From NCBI GenBank assembly GCA_016859345.1, contig CM029121.1:5898029-5962028 (forward strand): 64,000 bases of DNA, read 5' to 3'. The position numbers and the translations under genes were made by a program. This document shows positions 40,107 through 51,409 of the stretch, one piece after another; within the stretch, counting starts at the first letter, position 1; each line of letters starts with the position of its first letter. The notes under the pieces are model-generated. The model did no database searches and had not been told where the DNA came from. It saw only the letters and a list, made by a program, of their open reading frames with translations. Source of the stretch: Istiophorus platypterus (taxonomy: Eukaryota > Chordata > Actinopteri > Istiophoriformes > Istiophoridae).

Positions 40107-42689
40107 CCTGCCTGTCCTTGTGCCTGCAGCTCTCCCTTTACTTGTCCTGCGGTACTTTCACTTTCGTCATGAGCGGAGGATATTTTCCCCCAAGCGATGC
40201 CTTACTTCAGACAGGGCAAAGGGATGCACGGGTATGATGAGGGTGTCCGGGGAGTTTTACAGGGCAAATAAACTTTACGGCTCAGCCTGCACGAAGTTCC
40301 GCGACCAGCCCCATTAAGGGGTTCACAGCAGCTGTCCCAGATATGAAGGATGAGGTGAGACCTTATTGATCCCGGAGGGCGACCCGGGTCCTCACAGAAG
40401 AAGCCAGACCGCATAAAAGCCAGACCGCGTCAGACAGTTTCAGCACTAGAGCTACTGGAAAAGTGAAAGGCTGACGTGAAGCGAGGTCACACAGATAAGA
40501 AGGAGTCAGACAACAGGCAAAGCTCAATGCTCGATGCTCCATAAAGCATCGGGGACGTGGGGGCCAACGCGGTGTGAGGGCGGCTTGTAGACGAGGGGGG
40601 GGTCAAGACTTTCTCCCCACTGGAGTAAATAAGCGGCCGCGCCGCGAGAAGTGAATGAAAACACAGGCACTTCACGCTTTTCCAACTTTTCTTCTTTTAT
40701 CTGGCGCCTGAGCTTCAATTCTTGGATTGATTTTTTTTTTTTGTGCTGCAGTTGAACGAGCGTTTCTTTGGCCAGAAAGTGAAAATGATCTTATTTCTGC
40801 TCGTTGCGACCATGGCACATCCCTCAGGGGGCTGTCACTGTCGCTCATCCTCATCCATCCTCTCCGCTTGACCAGCTGTTGGTGGACGGGCTTTCGGACT
40901 CCTGCAGCCGGGGGAGACGCTTCGGCGTTGGGTTTCCGGACATTTAGATGTAAGGGATGTTTTTGGGCGGAGTAGTGAACTAAAAGGACAGATGGAAAAA
41001 CCTACGTCCAACAGAGAAAAAACAAAAACCAAAACAGGGATATAACAGAGAGTGGACGGGGCGGTGAGTCAGCTCCGAGCAATGCGTGCGTGTGTGTGTG
41101 TGCATTTTTGGTCTGAAACTTTGATTCACGTTGTGGGGACATTTTGTCCGGTGCTCACAAGTAAATAGGGATGTTTGAGGGTTGAGAATTGGTTTTAGAG
41201 TTCAGGTTAGAATTAGGTTTAATTCAAAATTAGGGCAAGGGGCTAGGAAATGCATCATTTCCCCACCACTAATGCAAGACAAATGTGTGAGTGAGTGTGC
41301 ATGCATGCTCTCTTATATCTATATATCTATATATGTCTATCTTTGTTGGGAGGAAGCTGCAAGTTGAGACCCCCAGCGTTGACTCTTTTTGTGTGAGGAC
41401 ATTTCGACTGTGTGCCAGGGTTGAGACTGTTCAGGTTTTAGGATCAGGACGAGATTTAGACGAGCTTTGTTGAGGGATACAAAGTTAGAGTGAATGGATA
41501 TGAAAGGAGTGTAGACTGTGGGGGCTTTTGTAAGAACAGAAATACCAAAAAAAGGAAAAAACCTGAAGGCAGCTTAGTGATGCATTTTCTATGCATTATT
41601 GAGGAAAGCAAATTAGTTTTTAGGACTGGTTCTTACTGATACGACTAACTGATGTGGTACAAACCACAGTGTGGAAATGCAGGCTGCAGATTTGTGAAAC
41701 AAGCATTTTATAGCACTGTTCATGCAGCTCTGGTGACACCTAGAGTAGAAGATGATATTATAAGTAGAATAGTAGTTTTATCTTGTTGGTAACAATCAGA
41801 ATTTTTTTTTTTTTATATAAAATTTGCCAACTCCTCAGATTTGTCTATTCAAAATCTACAAAAAAATCTAGTCATATCTGATTTATCATTCACTCTTTCA
41901 TTCTTTCATTCATTCTTTACAGCTTATATACATCTCCATGCTAACATCTCATGGTCAAGTTTTTCAAAATTAATTATTTATAAGCTTAATCAGGCATGTT
42001 AAAGCAAAATTGAGGGCATAACTCACCCACGGGTCAAAGGAGTCTTATAATGAGCTGTCTGCTGTGAGCTGACTGTAAGTGGAGAAATTTCCCTGTCATC
42101 CTCTCTGCTGTCCACATATGCCAAGTGTTATATTTATTGTCCATTTAAGTCTCTTCATTGCCACACTAAAGTAATTTAGTCATTAAGGTTCAGAGGAGAA
42201 ACCTTATGTGTGCATTTGTTGTAAATTGTATTTGCACCCTCTTTAGCGTCAGGCTTCAGAGCGGAGCTTTTAATAGAAAAAAAGGGGGCCCCTGGAGAGA
42301 AACAGCTGCCTCCAAACCCTCTTTCAACTGTGGCTATGTATTTTTATTGTTAATCTCCTTGGACCCTCACTGGAATGCAATAAAACTTAATGAAATCTTA
42401 ATGATTTACTCGTGCCCTTGTTACAATTTTTAGTATTGGTGTCCATCTACATGCGGCATGCTGTAATTAAAACCTACACACTGTTTCGTCCAATTTTGTA
42501 GGCTGTGAAACCAGCAGTTGGGTTTAGTCATTCGGTGACATCTGGAGCAACAGACTGGCAGCCTTCCGCAATGACTTCACCACTGTTGGCATATTCAACG
42601 AGCAACTAACTAACGAACTAACTAACAAAGCCCACTTAGGTATGAATTGCAGCTGTAGAGTGCTAGAATGATAGAATGATAGAATAGTA

Positions 42690-42740
42690 TAGAAAAAACT
42701 TTATTGTCCACCTGCGGCAGGAAAATTGTTATTGGTCTTA
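42690..42740 (+). repeat. short teleost repeat tail
   Basis: The motif actttattgtccacctgcgg followed by caggaaaattg resembles the frequent teleost SINE/LINE tail of the type tttattgtcccc...gggaaattg. Too short to name. Confidence 0.5.
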
Positions 42741-43847
42741 GCCAGAGAGGTGAAAAACGTAAACAAGTTCACTTCTCATTAACACATGCAAACCAGCATC
42801 GCCCTGAGGGGAGCAACTCAAAACTCAGGGTGGAGGTGGTGTGGTTTGTCCATCTATTACCGACAGATTACTATGCTGCATCCTTCTTCAGAAAATTACT
42901 CAAACTCAACACCTGTTGGGAATGTAAATAAACCAGCTTTTTTTTTTTTTTAATACTGTCACAAAAACTAAACTTGTTTGGGGTCTAGACTCAGTCACTT
43001 GAGAACATTAACACTATTATAAGCCATGTCTGTGCACCTTTTCCTTTATCTCGGGGGGTGGGGGTGGGGGGGGCGGTTGTTGTCTTGCTGAAAAACAAAT
43101 CTTTGCCCAAGGGTCCTTTCTCTTGCAGTCTTAGGGTTTTCAGCGTGAAGCATTTCAGACTCAGGGCTGTAATTGACCCCAAAGGTGTCTCTACTAAATA
43201 CTGACACGATGGTGGTGAATAATTATCCAATCAATTATTCTGTATTTTAGATCAAATTGTAAAGATTTATTTCTGAAACTTTTGACTTTAAAGAGTCATT
43301 CTTTGTGTGAAGTAGCCTTACATTGACCTGAAAAGAGTTTATCTAAAGGTAAACTTTCAAATGGCAATGGAAAAAAAACAACTTTCTTCATCTGAAAATG
43401 ATAGTGGCAGCATCTGCTGCAGTGTGAGCCACAGTACAATGAACTGGTTTGATAGTATTATATTAAAAAAGGAATCATTAGCTATAACTTATCATTTCAG
43501 GATCGGTCATTGGCTCCTCCGCCATCACTAAGCAGGAGCACTGAAGGTGTCAGCATGTGATGAAGTTTATCTGTCCTTTCTCCAGACATCAATATTTGAT
43601 GCTGTTACATTTCTACACACTTTTGCCTTGAGGCAGCCATAGGTTTTCATTCTTTTCAGTATTAAAATTGAGCTTGCAGAAAAAGAAACATGCTTGAGAT
43701 AACTAATCCTCCACATAGAATATTTTTTCTTGCCTTTATTTACTGATTGATTTTGAGTTGGATTTTTATCCATGCTAGCAACATTGCTCTAAGTATCTTT
43801 CAGTCAGTCCACAATCTGCATCTAAACAGAAATGTCTACATAACTGC

Positions 43848-44012
43848 AGGAGGGATTGCCATGAAAGTTTTTATAGTTATTATTACCTCTCTCCAGACAA
43901 CTGGTAGTGACTTTACCATCATCAGATCAAAATTTCACTTTTTCTATTACTTCGGTAATGGACAAAATCGCAAATTTAATGACATATCCATCAGACTCAG
44001 TTGTACTTTGTA
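43848..44012 (+). repeat. percomorph interspersed repeat copy
   Basis: Reads ggattgccatgaaagttttt, then a ctggtagtgactttaccatc box, atcagatcaaaatttcactt and catcagactcagttgtactttg, the order found in the common percomorph repeat also seen at 3.6, 35.2, 50.1 and 54.9 kb. Confidence 0.6.
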
Positions 44013-44518
44013 AAAGAAATATTTAAAATTCTTCCACATAAACTACATAAATCCTATGAGAAGTCTTGATATAAGGTACATAGATATAATTTGATATAGG
44101 ATACATATATGTATATACAGCCATTGTAAAAATAAATTGCCACCTATTAAGTATTTCAAATATTTTTGTAAGCAGGAGGTTTTGAGACTTTTCAGACCTG
44201 TACTCTGTTTCTGTCCATCAGATCATCAGTGGGGTTACCTGCCAGTTTTTGTCCCCGACTGTCTGATTGTTTCCTATCTTCCTTTCTAGCTCCCTGACTG
44301 GTTATTGTCTCTTGTTTTCAGATCATCAAGAGCTACAAGTACAGAAGTAAAAGAGCCATAAAAGCCAGGATCTGTCTCTGCTGGCATGTTGCAGTGATGT
44401 TCATCAGTGCAATGACGACCTGAAGCCTGACAATCTATGTGTGCCCCCATACTGAAGAGTTGCAGACACCAGTGTTTTAGCAGTTTGTGTGTGAGTGTGT
44501 GTGTTTGTGTGTGAGTGT

Positions 44519-44567
<49 letters not shown>

Positions 44568-44650
44568 TGGCTGGCCCTGTCTGTCTATTTGTGCATACAC
44601 ATTCTGCTGAGTTTAAAGCACTGTGGAGCTGAGGACTTAAGCCAAAAAGT

Positions 44651-44696
44651 ATGGTCCAACTGTCCACCTCATTCTTCCTACAGGGAGGCCTTTTGG
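44651..44696 (+). CDS. il34: il34 signal-peptide exon, copy A
   Basis: Encodes MVQLSTSFFLQGGLL plus the first base of a Gly codon, ending at the donor G|GTAAGT. Phase 1 fits exon 2, which starts with two bases completing GGC (Gly) and continues LFLLAPVVMAQ. Start context is A at -3 and G at +4. A Gln interrupts the hydrophobic core, and the same bases (ttcttcctacag, ending 44683) form a good splice acceptor that copy B lacks. Whether transcripts use this copy, copy B or both cannot be told from sequence. Confidence 0.7.
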
Positions 44697-44895
44697 GTAA
44701 GTGACATCAGTGTATTTGTGTGTTTTTGTCTTTTTTGTGCTTGTGTGTGTGTGTGTGTGTGTGTGCTTAGCCCATGATTGTGTATTTGTGCATACATATT
44801 CTCCAGAGTTTAAAGCACTGTGGAGGTGAGGACCTAAGCCAAAAAGTATGTTCAAACTTTCTACTTCATTCTTCTTACTTGGGGGCCTATTTGGT

Positions 44896-44931
<36 letters not shown>

Positions 44932-44983
44932 ATGCGATGGCCCTTGCTGCTTTAATTGGTGCCAAGCTAGGAATAGAATTGTG

Positions 44984-45066
<83 letters not shown>

Positions 45067-48000
45067 GTGTGTGTGTATGTGTGTTTGTGTATTTATTTCA
45101 TACTTGACATTTGGTGATGTTTTTACATCATGCCTTCTTGTTTTGGTGGCTTATTGAGAGGCAATGTAGAGAAAGGTCTTTGCTAATCTAGTGGAGAATT
45201 ACAGGGAAGTCAATGTTTTTAACTAGGCTAGCTGAGCTGCACTCAATGGTTGGTTCACATTTTTCCAAGTGTAACTAAATACATTACTATCATGACCATT
45301 GTTATTAGTTGCTACACTTGTTCCACCTGTTCCTACTTGCCACAAAGAGATCTAAAGGAATTTTACTGTACAGTATGTGATAAAACACGAAATACACAGC
45401 TCTTGTTTGTACAAAAATGCATTTTAAAGGTGCTTAAAGTAGTTATTTTTTTTAAAAGTTTAAAACCTACAAAACTAAAATGACCAACTGAATGTTAAGA
45501 AATAACAGTTTGGACATTTTTTCAAAGATGTCTATATAGTATATTGTGTTGCAGCAATACAGAATCTACTGAAGTTAGCATGCTAACTAGTAAGTCCTGA
45601 CCCATCCCATCTTGTAATACTACTTTATACCTCAAGAGGGGATAGTGAGTCAGAGTAGCATCCATCTTGCTCGCAGTCTGTGAGAGAATGAAGAAGCAAT
45701 AACTGCGAGTTCGCTATAAACCTGTTTTTTAGCCATCGTCTCTTGGCGACATACTCCTCTCTCTTTTCAAGATCAGCTATCGATGCTGCTCTCTACTCTC
45801 CCTCACATTAAGCGAGGGCCACCACTTCGCCTTGCCTGTCTCTCTGAGTGGGGAGACTGGGTACGAAATCGTAGTCAATCCAACAGTAACCGAAGAAAAC
45901 AGCCTACCAGTTACATAATCGGATGAAGGGTAAAATGTGTTAAAAAGAAAAAGGATTGGCAAGGCAAATTTATTTATATAGCTCCAGTCAGACACAAGGC
46001 GATCCTAAGTGCTTTATAGGGTCATACAATTACATTAAAAATAGGAAGTGAAGAAGATATTAAATCATTTTCAAAAGACAACATGGTAGCATGTCAGCAG
46101 CTGCCCTTTGACAAAGTTAGATTTATCAAAGCTAATGTTAAATCAGTGTGAGAATGACGGTTGAAACTTTGTTGTGAGTAGCCAATGAGCCGAGCCCCAG
46201 AACATGCACACATCACGCTCTCAATCACAAGAATGACGGGCACACAGGTCCACTGGGATTTTTCCCTTTCTGCCCAATGGCCGGTCCAACAATTGCACAG
46301 GGGAAGGAGAGGAAGGAAGGAGGACCAAAGAACGCACTTCCTTGTTTTTTACGATAAAACTCGATACCCCCTAATTGTTTGGAGTATGAAAGTTGGCCAA
46401 ATACTTACACATAACCCCTTTAATGTTCAGCGTAGGCTAATATGAGGCTGTTAGACAAACCAAGTGGGCTACTTCCAGAGGTACAGTCTTTTCAGGATGG
46501 AATTCACCCTTTATGCTTCACCAGGCAGAGAGTCATGACTCAAAGACAGAATATTAACAAGGTTGAAACATTGCAAGGTACTACTCACTTGATTAGTCTA
46601 CCTCAAACTACTCAAGCCTCATATTGAATTTTGCTTTACTTGCCTAACAATACAAGTGAGGGGGGAGGGGGCTACTGTCATGTCTCCCCCTCACTTGTAT
46701 TGAAATTGTATGAGTAGGGATCTCCTTGTGGGCAGTATTGTTTTAAGATAAACTTGGAAAATGTTAACATATCCTTTAAATCGAATAAGGCCAGGAAATG
46801 TTTAAAGAATTACAAGTCTGTGTTTTTAACATCTACAAGTAGGAGGTTAGAAGGCTTTTCCTTGGCAGAATGGATCCCTGTAGCCAGCTGTAGGCAGCAG
46901 AGGCGATATGTGAGTGAGTGTGTGTATCTGTGCAGTTTGCATCCTAATTTAATTTAAGAGAGTCACACAGTGTCAAAGCACAGTGCATTGTGCATGTTTC
47001 TTCTGATGTAGTAATTTGATTAAGTTTTGCACAGCCAACAGCAGGCTGTTGTAAAACAATCATGAAACCTTCTTTAGACTAATAATTTGAGTATTCTAAC
47101 TCTACAACTCCATATTTTTTTAAGAGTTAGTATTTACATTGGATTTCAGGAGTGTAGGAGCTTGAACTGTCTTTGTTGTCACTCCCTGTATAGGATGATG
47201 ATGTGTATAGGTTCCATTGTGAGGCACTTGGTGGTGTCGAGGATGTCTGAATAAATTTTCGGTCTTGGAATTAGTACTATTAACATTTCACCCACCAAAT
47301 GTTCTGTCTGTCTCGTTTATTTATTGGTGATCCACATTTCCTTGATTCTTTTTTATTTGATTCTCCCATTGTACTATGGTACTAATTGTCCAATTGGGAA
47401 ACACCATCTCCTCTGGATAGCCTGGTTAATTAGTAAATGTAACAGATTTATTATAATTATGTTTCATCACTGATTTTCTATTGATACAGGTGGTAACAGT
47501 TGAAGGCCATGTGTGGTCAAATGGCTTGGATTGTGTAGTGTTTGGCTGTTTTTTGTCCTGTATTTTTAGTTTGTGAATCCTTGTTAGGGGTAGAAAAACG
47601 TCAACATGTTTAAATTTGATTTTTTCAGACTTTTATGTATTTTCTCACTTTTTATTCTTTCAACAACAAGAAACAGGGTCTAAACTGTTCTGTCACAATT
47701 GTAGAAGTTGGTCTGGCCATGATTAATACTAGTCCCCAAAACAATCAATGCATTCCTCCTAATCACATCCTTTCACAGAGAAACTACACAAACACGCTGT
47801 TTTCTTTTGTCAGTCTGTTTAGCGACTTAAAGAAGCCTCACGCTAGCACTCTTGTTTTGACAATTAGTGGATTTCCTGTAGGCTAGCAAGTTAATAAAAG
47901 CTGTTAGTACACCAACATTCAATTTCTAATCATTTGGCTGAAAAGAAATACTGCTGAGACAGCTGAGGAGATTAATGAAGGCAGCACATGACCTCGCAGT

Positions 48001-51000
48001 AACCTCCCTGGAGACAGGCTCGTTTGCAGGACCATTTTGCCAGGATGACAGGGCGTAGACGGGTCTACTGAGGAGCTTTATTTACAAGTGAATTTGATAA
48101 TCACTTTAAAAGTAATAGTCATATTCTGTTTATCCCTCAGAGGTGATTATTTATCACTATCCTCATTGCATAACTTTTCTTTTGCTCCCATAAACACAGA
48201 AAGAAAATTCTGACATCAAATTAAGACATCAGTCAGTTTACTATAGCTGTTCAGATGTCCCTGCATTAGAACAAAATACTATACGGGGACAATATTACCA
48301 TATTTACTGATCACAGTGAAATACCCGAGGCAGAGGGATACTATATGGGCAGATTTAAAGTTAAAATAAAAGAACAAGACATTCTAATCAGTCTAACAGA
48401 TTATCTACTCAATCCTTGCAAACTGATCTAAATAAAAGTGTCTGTCGGCTTTGAGGACGTTGAGAACTTTTTAAACCTACATACATGACCATGTTCAGAT
48501 ATTCTTCTTTAAACCTTTATGTGAAAATCTAAACAACAGCAGTCTATGTTTTTCAGATGTTAAGCCCAGGGTGAACCATTGTCTTTGAGAAGACAACGAA
48601 GACAGATGGGCAGGACCAGTTAGAAACAGAGAACTGAGAGCTCTTTGAAATCTAGGCACAAATGTCAGCAAGTGTGTTGAGTGGTCAGTGTAGCCACACA
48701 GTTCATTCTGTTACTTGGGAATGCTGTGTGGTTGTAAGATATAGTCTGAGCGGTAAAAAGGATTAGAGGCTTTTCTTTTTTCCCTTGGAAAATGTCTACT
48801 CATGTATCAGTGTGTTTTTAATTTAGGTTGTGGCCCGTCTGCACTCAATACATGGGATTATAAAGTAGATATGCTGGCAAACATGGCATTCTGTAGTTTT
48901 GATTTAATTTTGTCAGTCCAATAAATGCAATGTCCTTACATCTAATAAAATTCTAAAGTGACAGCACAGAACAGTACAGGAAGAGTAAACTGAACTGTAA
49001 ACTTCACTAGAAGTCTGATTATTATAACTATTAACTTTTAAACAAAAACAAAACCGATAAAACAAAACCATTATTTGTCTTTCTTGCAGTTCAAAATGAA
49101 GTTGCTCCGGCTGGTGTGTTTTCATAATGGTTTTGTCCCACAGCTCAAAGATATGCAAGCTAGGAAACTGTAATCTACCCCTAATGTGAACCTGTTTGTC
49201 CGTGTTCATGTGCTATCCCTGTGATATCCTGGCAACGTGTACAGCAGATTTCCCTGCCTCTTCCTTTATGCTTGCTGTGATGGAACCCAGCTGTGCAACT
49301 ACCCTGAGCAGTGTTAGTGGGAGTGCAGTTGGACAGACTGATAATGACAGGGTTCATGATTGTTGTTTGAGGACACATTGTGTTGGCCATAGAGTTGGAT
49401 TCTTTCAAGTTCAAGTCCATGACTTCACCCCAGTGTTTGCCAGAAGCAAGAGGAGAATTGTGGAAGCAAAAGGACATTTTACATAACTGCAGGCACTGGC
49501 AGATTGTGCGTGTGTACGGACTGTATGTTGAACCATCACACATCAAACACTGACAGCTATTATAATTTGGGTTGGTGTCTAAACCAACCTGTTTTCTGTG
49601 AGTTTCTCTACGTTTGAAGGTTATGGAGCAGTTTTACTTCAGCTAGTGGTTTTCCACTCCCTATTACATCTTCTGCTGTGTGTGTCAACTGGATGTGGAT
49701 TTGATTGTATGGCTTTTATGTATGAGTTTTCATGTGCCTGTGTTAATCATCTGATTAATACCAGAACCTGAGGAATACTTTTGGTTCTGTTACAATTTTT
49801 TTGGAGGGTTTTGTAATAGAGGTAAACAGCTGAAGTAATCTCTTCCACTACCTCAGTTTGTCAGTTGCTTGCTGATGGTTGTTCACCCCATGAGGAACAT
49901 GTGGTCATCTCCCAGGGGCAAAAGACAGAAGAGTATTGGGGGGCTTTTGCATGTAGGTCAGACATTATGTTCAATATGAGAGTTTTCTACAGATGAGTGG
50001 TCTAAGTATTGACAGCAACAAGACGACGAGATGATTGTTAAGAGAATGCAGGGTTGTTTTTTTTTTTAACAGGCATGGCTCTAGAAATTTCTGTCAGTGA
50101 GTGGTCCATTGCTTTGGTCATGACTGACCTATTGCAGTAGCAATAGAATGGATTGCAATTAAATTTTATACAGCCATTCATGGTCCCCAGGGGATAAATC
50201 CAACTAATTTTGATGATCTCTGAACGTTTCCTCTTGTACAACCATGAAGTTGACGTTTTTGGTTGTCAGTAAAATATCTCAACAAAAATTGGATGGATGG
50301 TCATGAAAAACACTGCAGAAGTTAGTAGTACAGAAGACAAGCCAAAGCAAGTGTGGTAAATAAGGCACATTAGTCTGCTGAGTGATAATGATAACAATGG
50401 GGGCATTACCAGCAGACTACCACTCAGGGTAAATGGGGTTATATAATCAATGCTTGGTGTCTGTCTGCTACACTGCTCTGGCTCCGTCTGTACTCTATCT
50501 CTCTCTCTCATGCACAAACACAAACACAGACACGCACAGACACACACACAAAAGCAATCGCAAAAACACATGCATACAGACACAGTTACAGGCATTTTTG
50601 GGTGTACTGTCATGAAACAGAACCACATTTTATGAGGCATTTACACCCTCTCCGATTAACAAATTCATTTTGTTCCAGCAAAATAAAAATAGTTGTCAAG
50701 AATTAATACAGGTAAAAAGAGGCAGCCATGTGTATTCAGGCCAAAGTAATGGATGGCTGTTCTTCTATACAGGACTTTTGCATGCTTTATCTTACAATAA
50801 TGGGGGCGTTGAATGGAGAGTATTTTTGTGTCTCTTCACACAGAAAGACTTCCAGATGGTGCACTCTCTTACATATCGACACAAGAGACATGTGGTTCTA
50901 CAACATGGAGTAGTCAGTAGTAGTTTTCAGTGCAATTCATATCCTATTCAAATTGTAAAGGTGGTTACCATTTTTTTGTGGAATTAACCATCAATTTGTG

Positions 51001-51322
51001 GAAATATGTAGCTGGCAGACTGGCAGATTGAATGAGCTTTTCATAACTGCTCTTGTTTTGTTGAATTTGACAATGCTGTTATAATTTGGTGAAATGGAAA
51101 AATAGTTCATAATAATACATAATGATAAAGATATGAATATAAATATAAAGATATGAATAAGTCTGACCCTCTAGTCCAGTGGATTTAATGCATTCATGAT
51201 GCATTAGTCTGGGTAGCGAAATCTTTAGCTAAGACCTTTCCACTTGCAAAAGTGGCAAAGGTAATTAGCATGTAAGATGTGAAAAGATTGACATAAAAGT
51301 GGGAGAACACAAACATAAGTAT

Positions 51323-51409
<87 letters not shown>

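Larger units (their letters stand above)
38120..41080. promoter_or_regulatory. GC/CpG-rich block, candidate promoter region
   Basis: Against AT-rich surroundings this block has dense CpG at about 38130-38230, 38690-38790, 39440-39850, 40160-40400, 40540-40650 and 40800-40950. No coding exon was recognised on either strand. It lies 3.6-6.5 kb upstream of the il34 leader exon, so it could be an il34 promoter with untranslated exons, or the 5' end of a neighbouring gene on either strand. Splice-like signals occur (acceptor ttttttttgtgctgcag ending 40751; donor gatgag|gtgaga near 40351) but are not proof. Confidence 0.4.
41081..44585. other. non-coding flank upstream of il34 leader exons
   Basis: No gene seen. 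It contains a teleost tail repeat near 42.7 kb and a percomorph repeat copy near 43.9 kb. If il34 has an untranslated first exon in the 38-41 kb block, this would be its first intron; sequence alone does not decide. Confidence 0.6.
44586..44900 (+). repeat. tandem duplication around il34 exon 1
   Basis: Positions 44586-44703 and 44783-44900 align without gaps over 118 bp with 16 differences by hand count (about 86 percent identity). The 65 bases upstream of the ATG differ at only 5 sites and the 46 coding bases at 11. Homology ends just past the donor, where both sides run into TG-rich sequence. TG runs lie before copy A, between the copies and after copy B, suggesting misaligned recombination or slippage between microsatellites. 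Confidence 0.9.
44488..45090. repeat. cluster of (TG)n microsatellites around il34 exon 1
   Basis: Successive TG runs lie at about 44488-44564, 44742-44765, 44899-44930 and 44981-45090, the last broken only by a few GC or TA interruptions. Alternating purine-pyrimidine tracts of this length can adopt Z-DNA. The ORFs translated through them (poly Cys-Val or Thr-His) are artefacts. Confidence 0.95.

Noticed and set aside
40351..40400. accttattgatcccggaggg, resembling a teleost SINE tail
   Set aside because: Only about 25 bases match and the rest of the element is missing; could equally be a promoter-region coincidence.
44774..45157. 127-codon plus ORF rich in Cys-Val
   Set aside because: Translation of the TG microsatellite in the il34 leader region.
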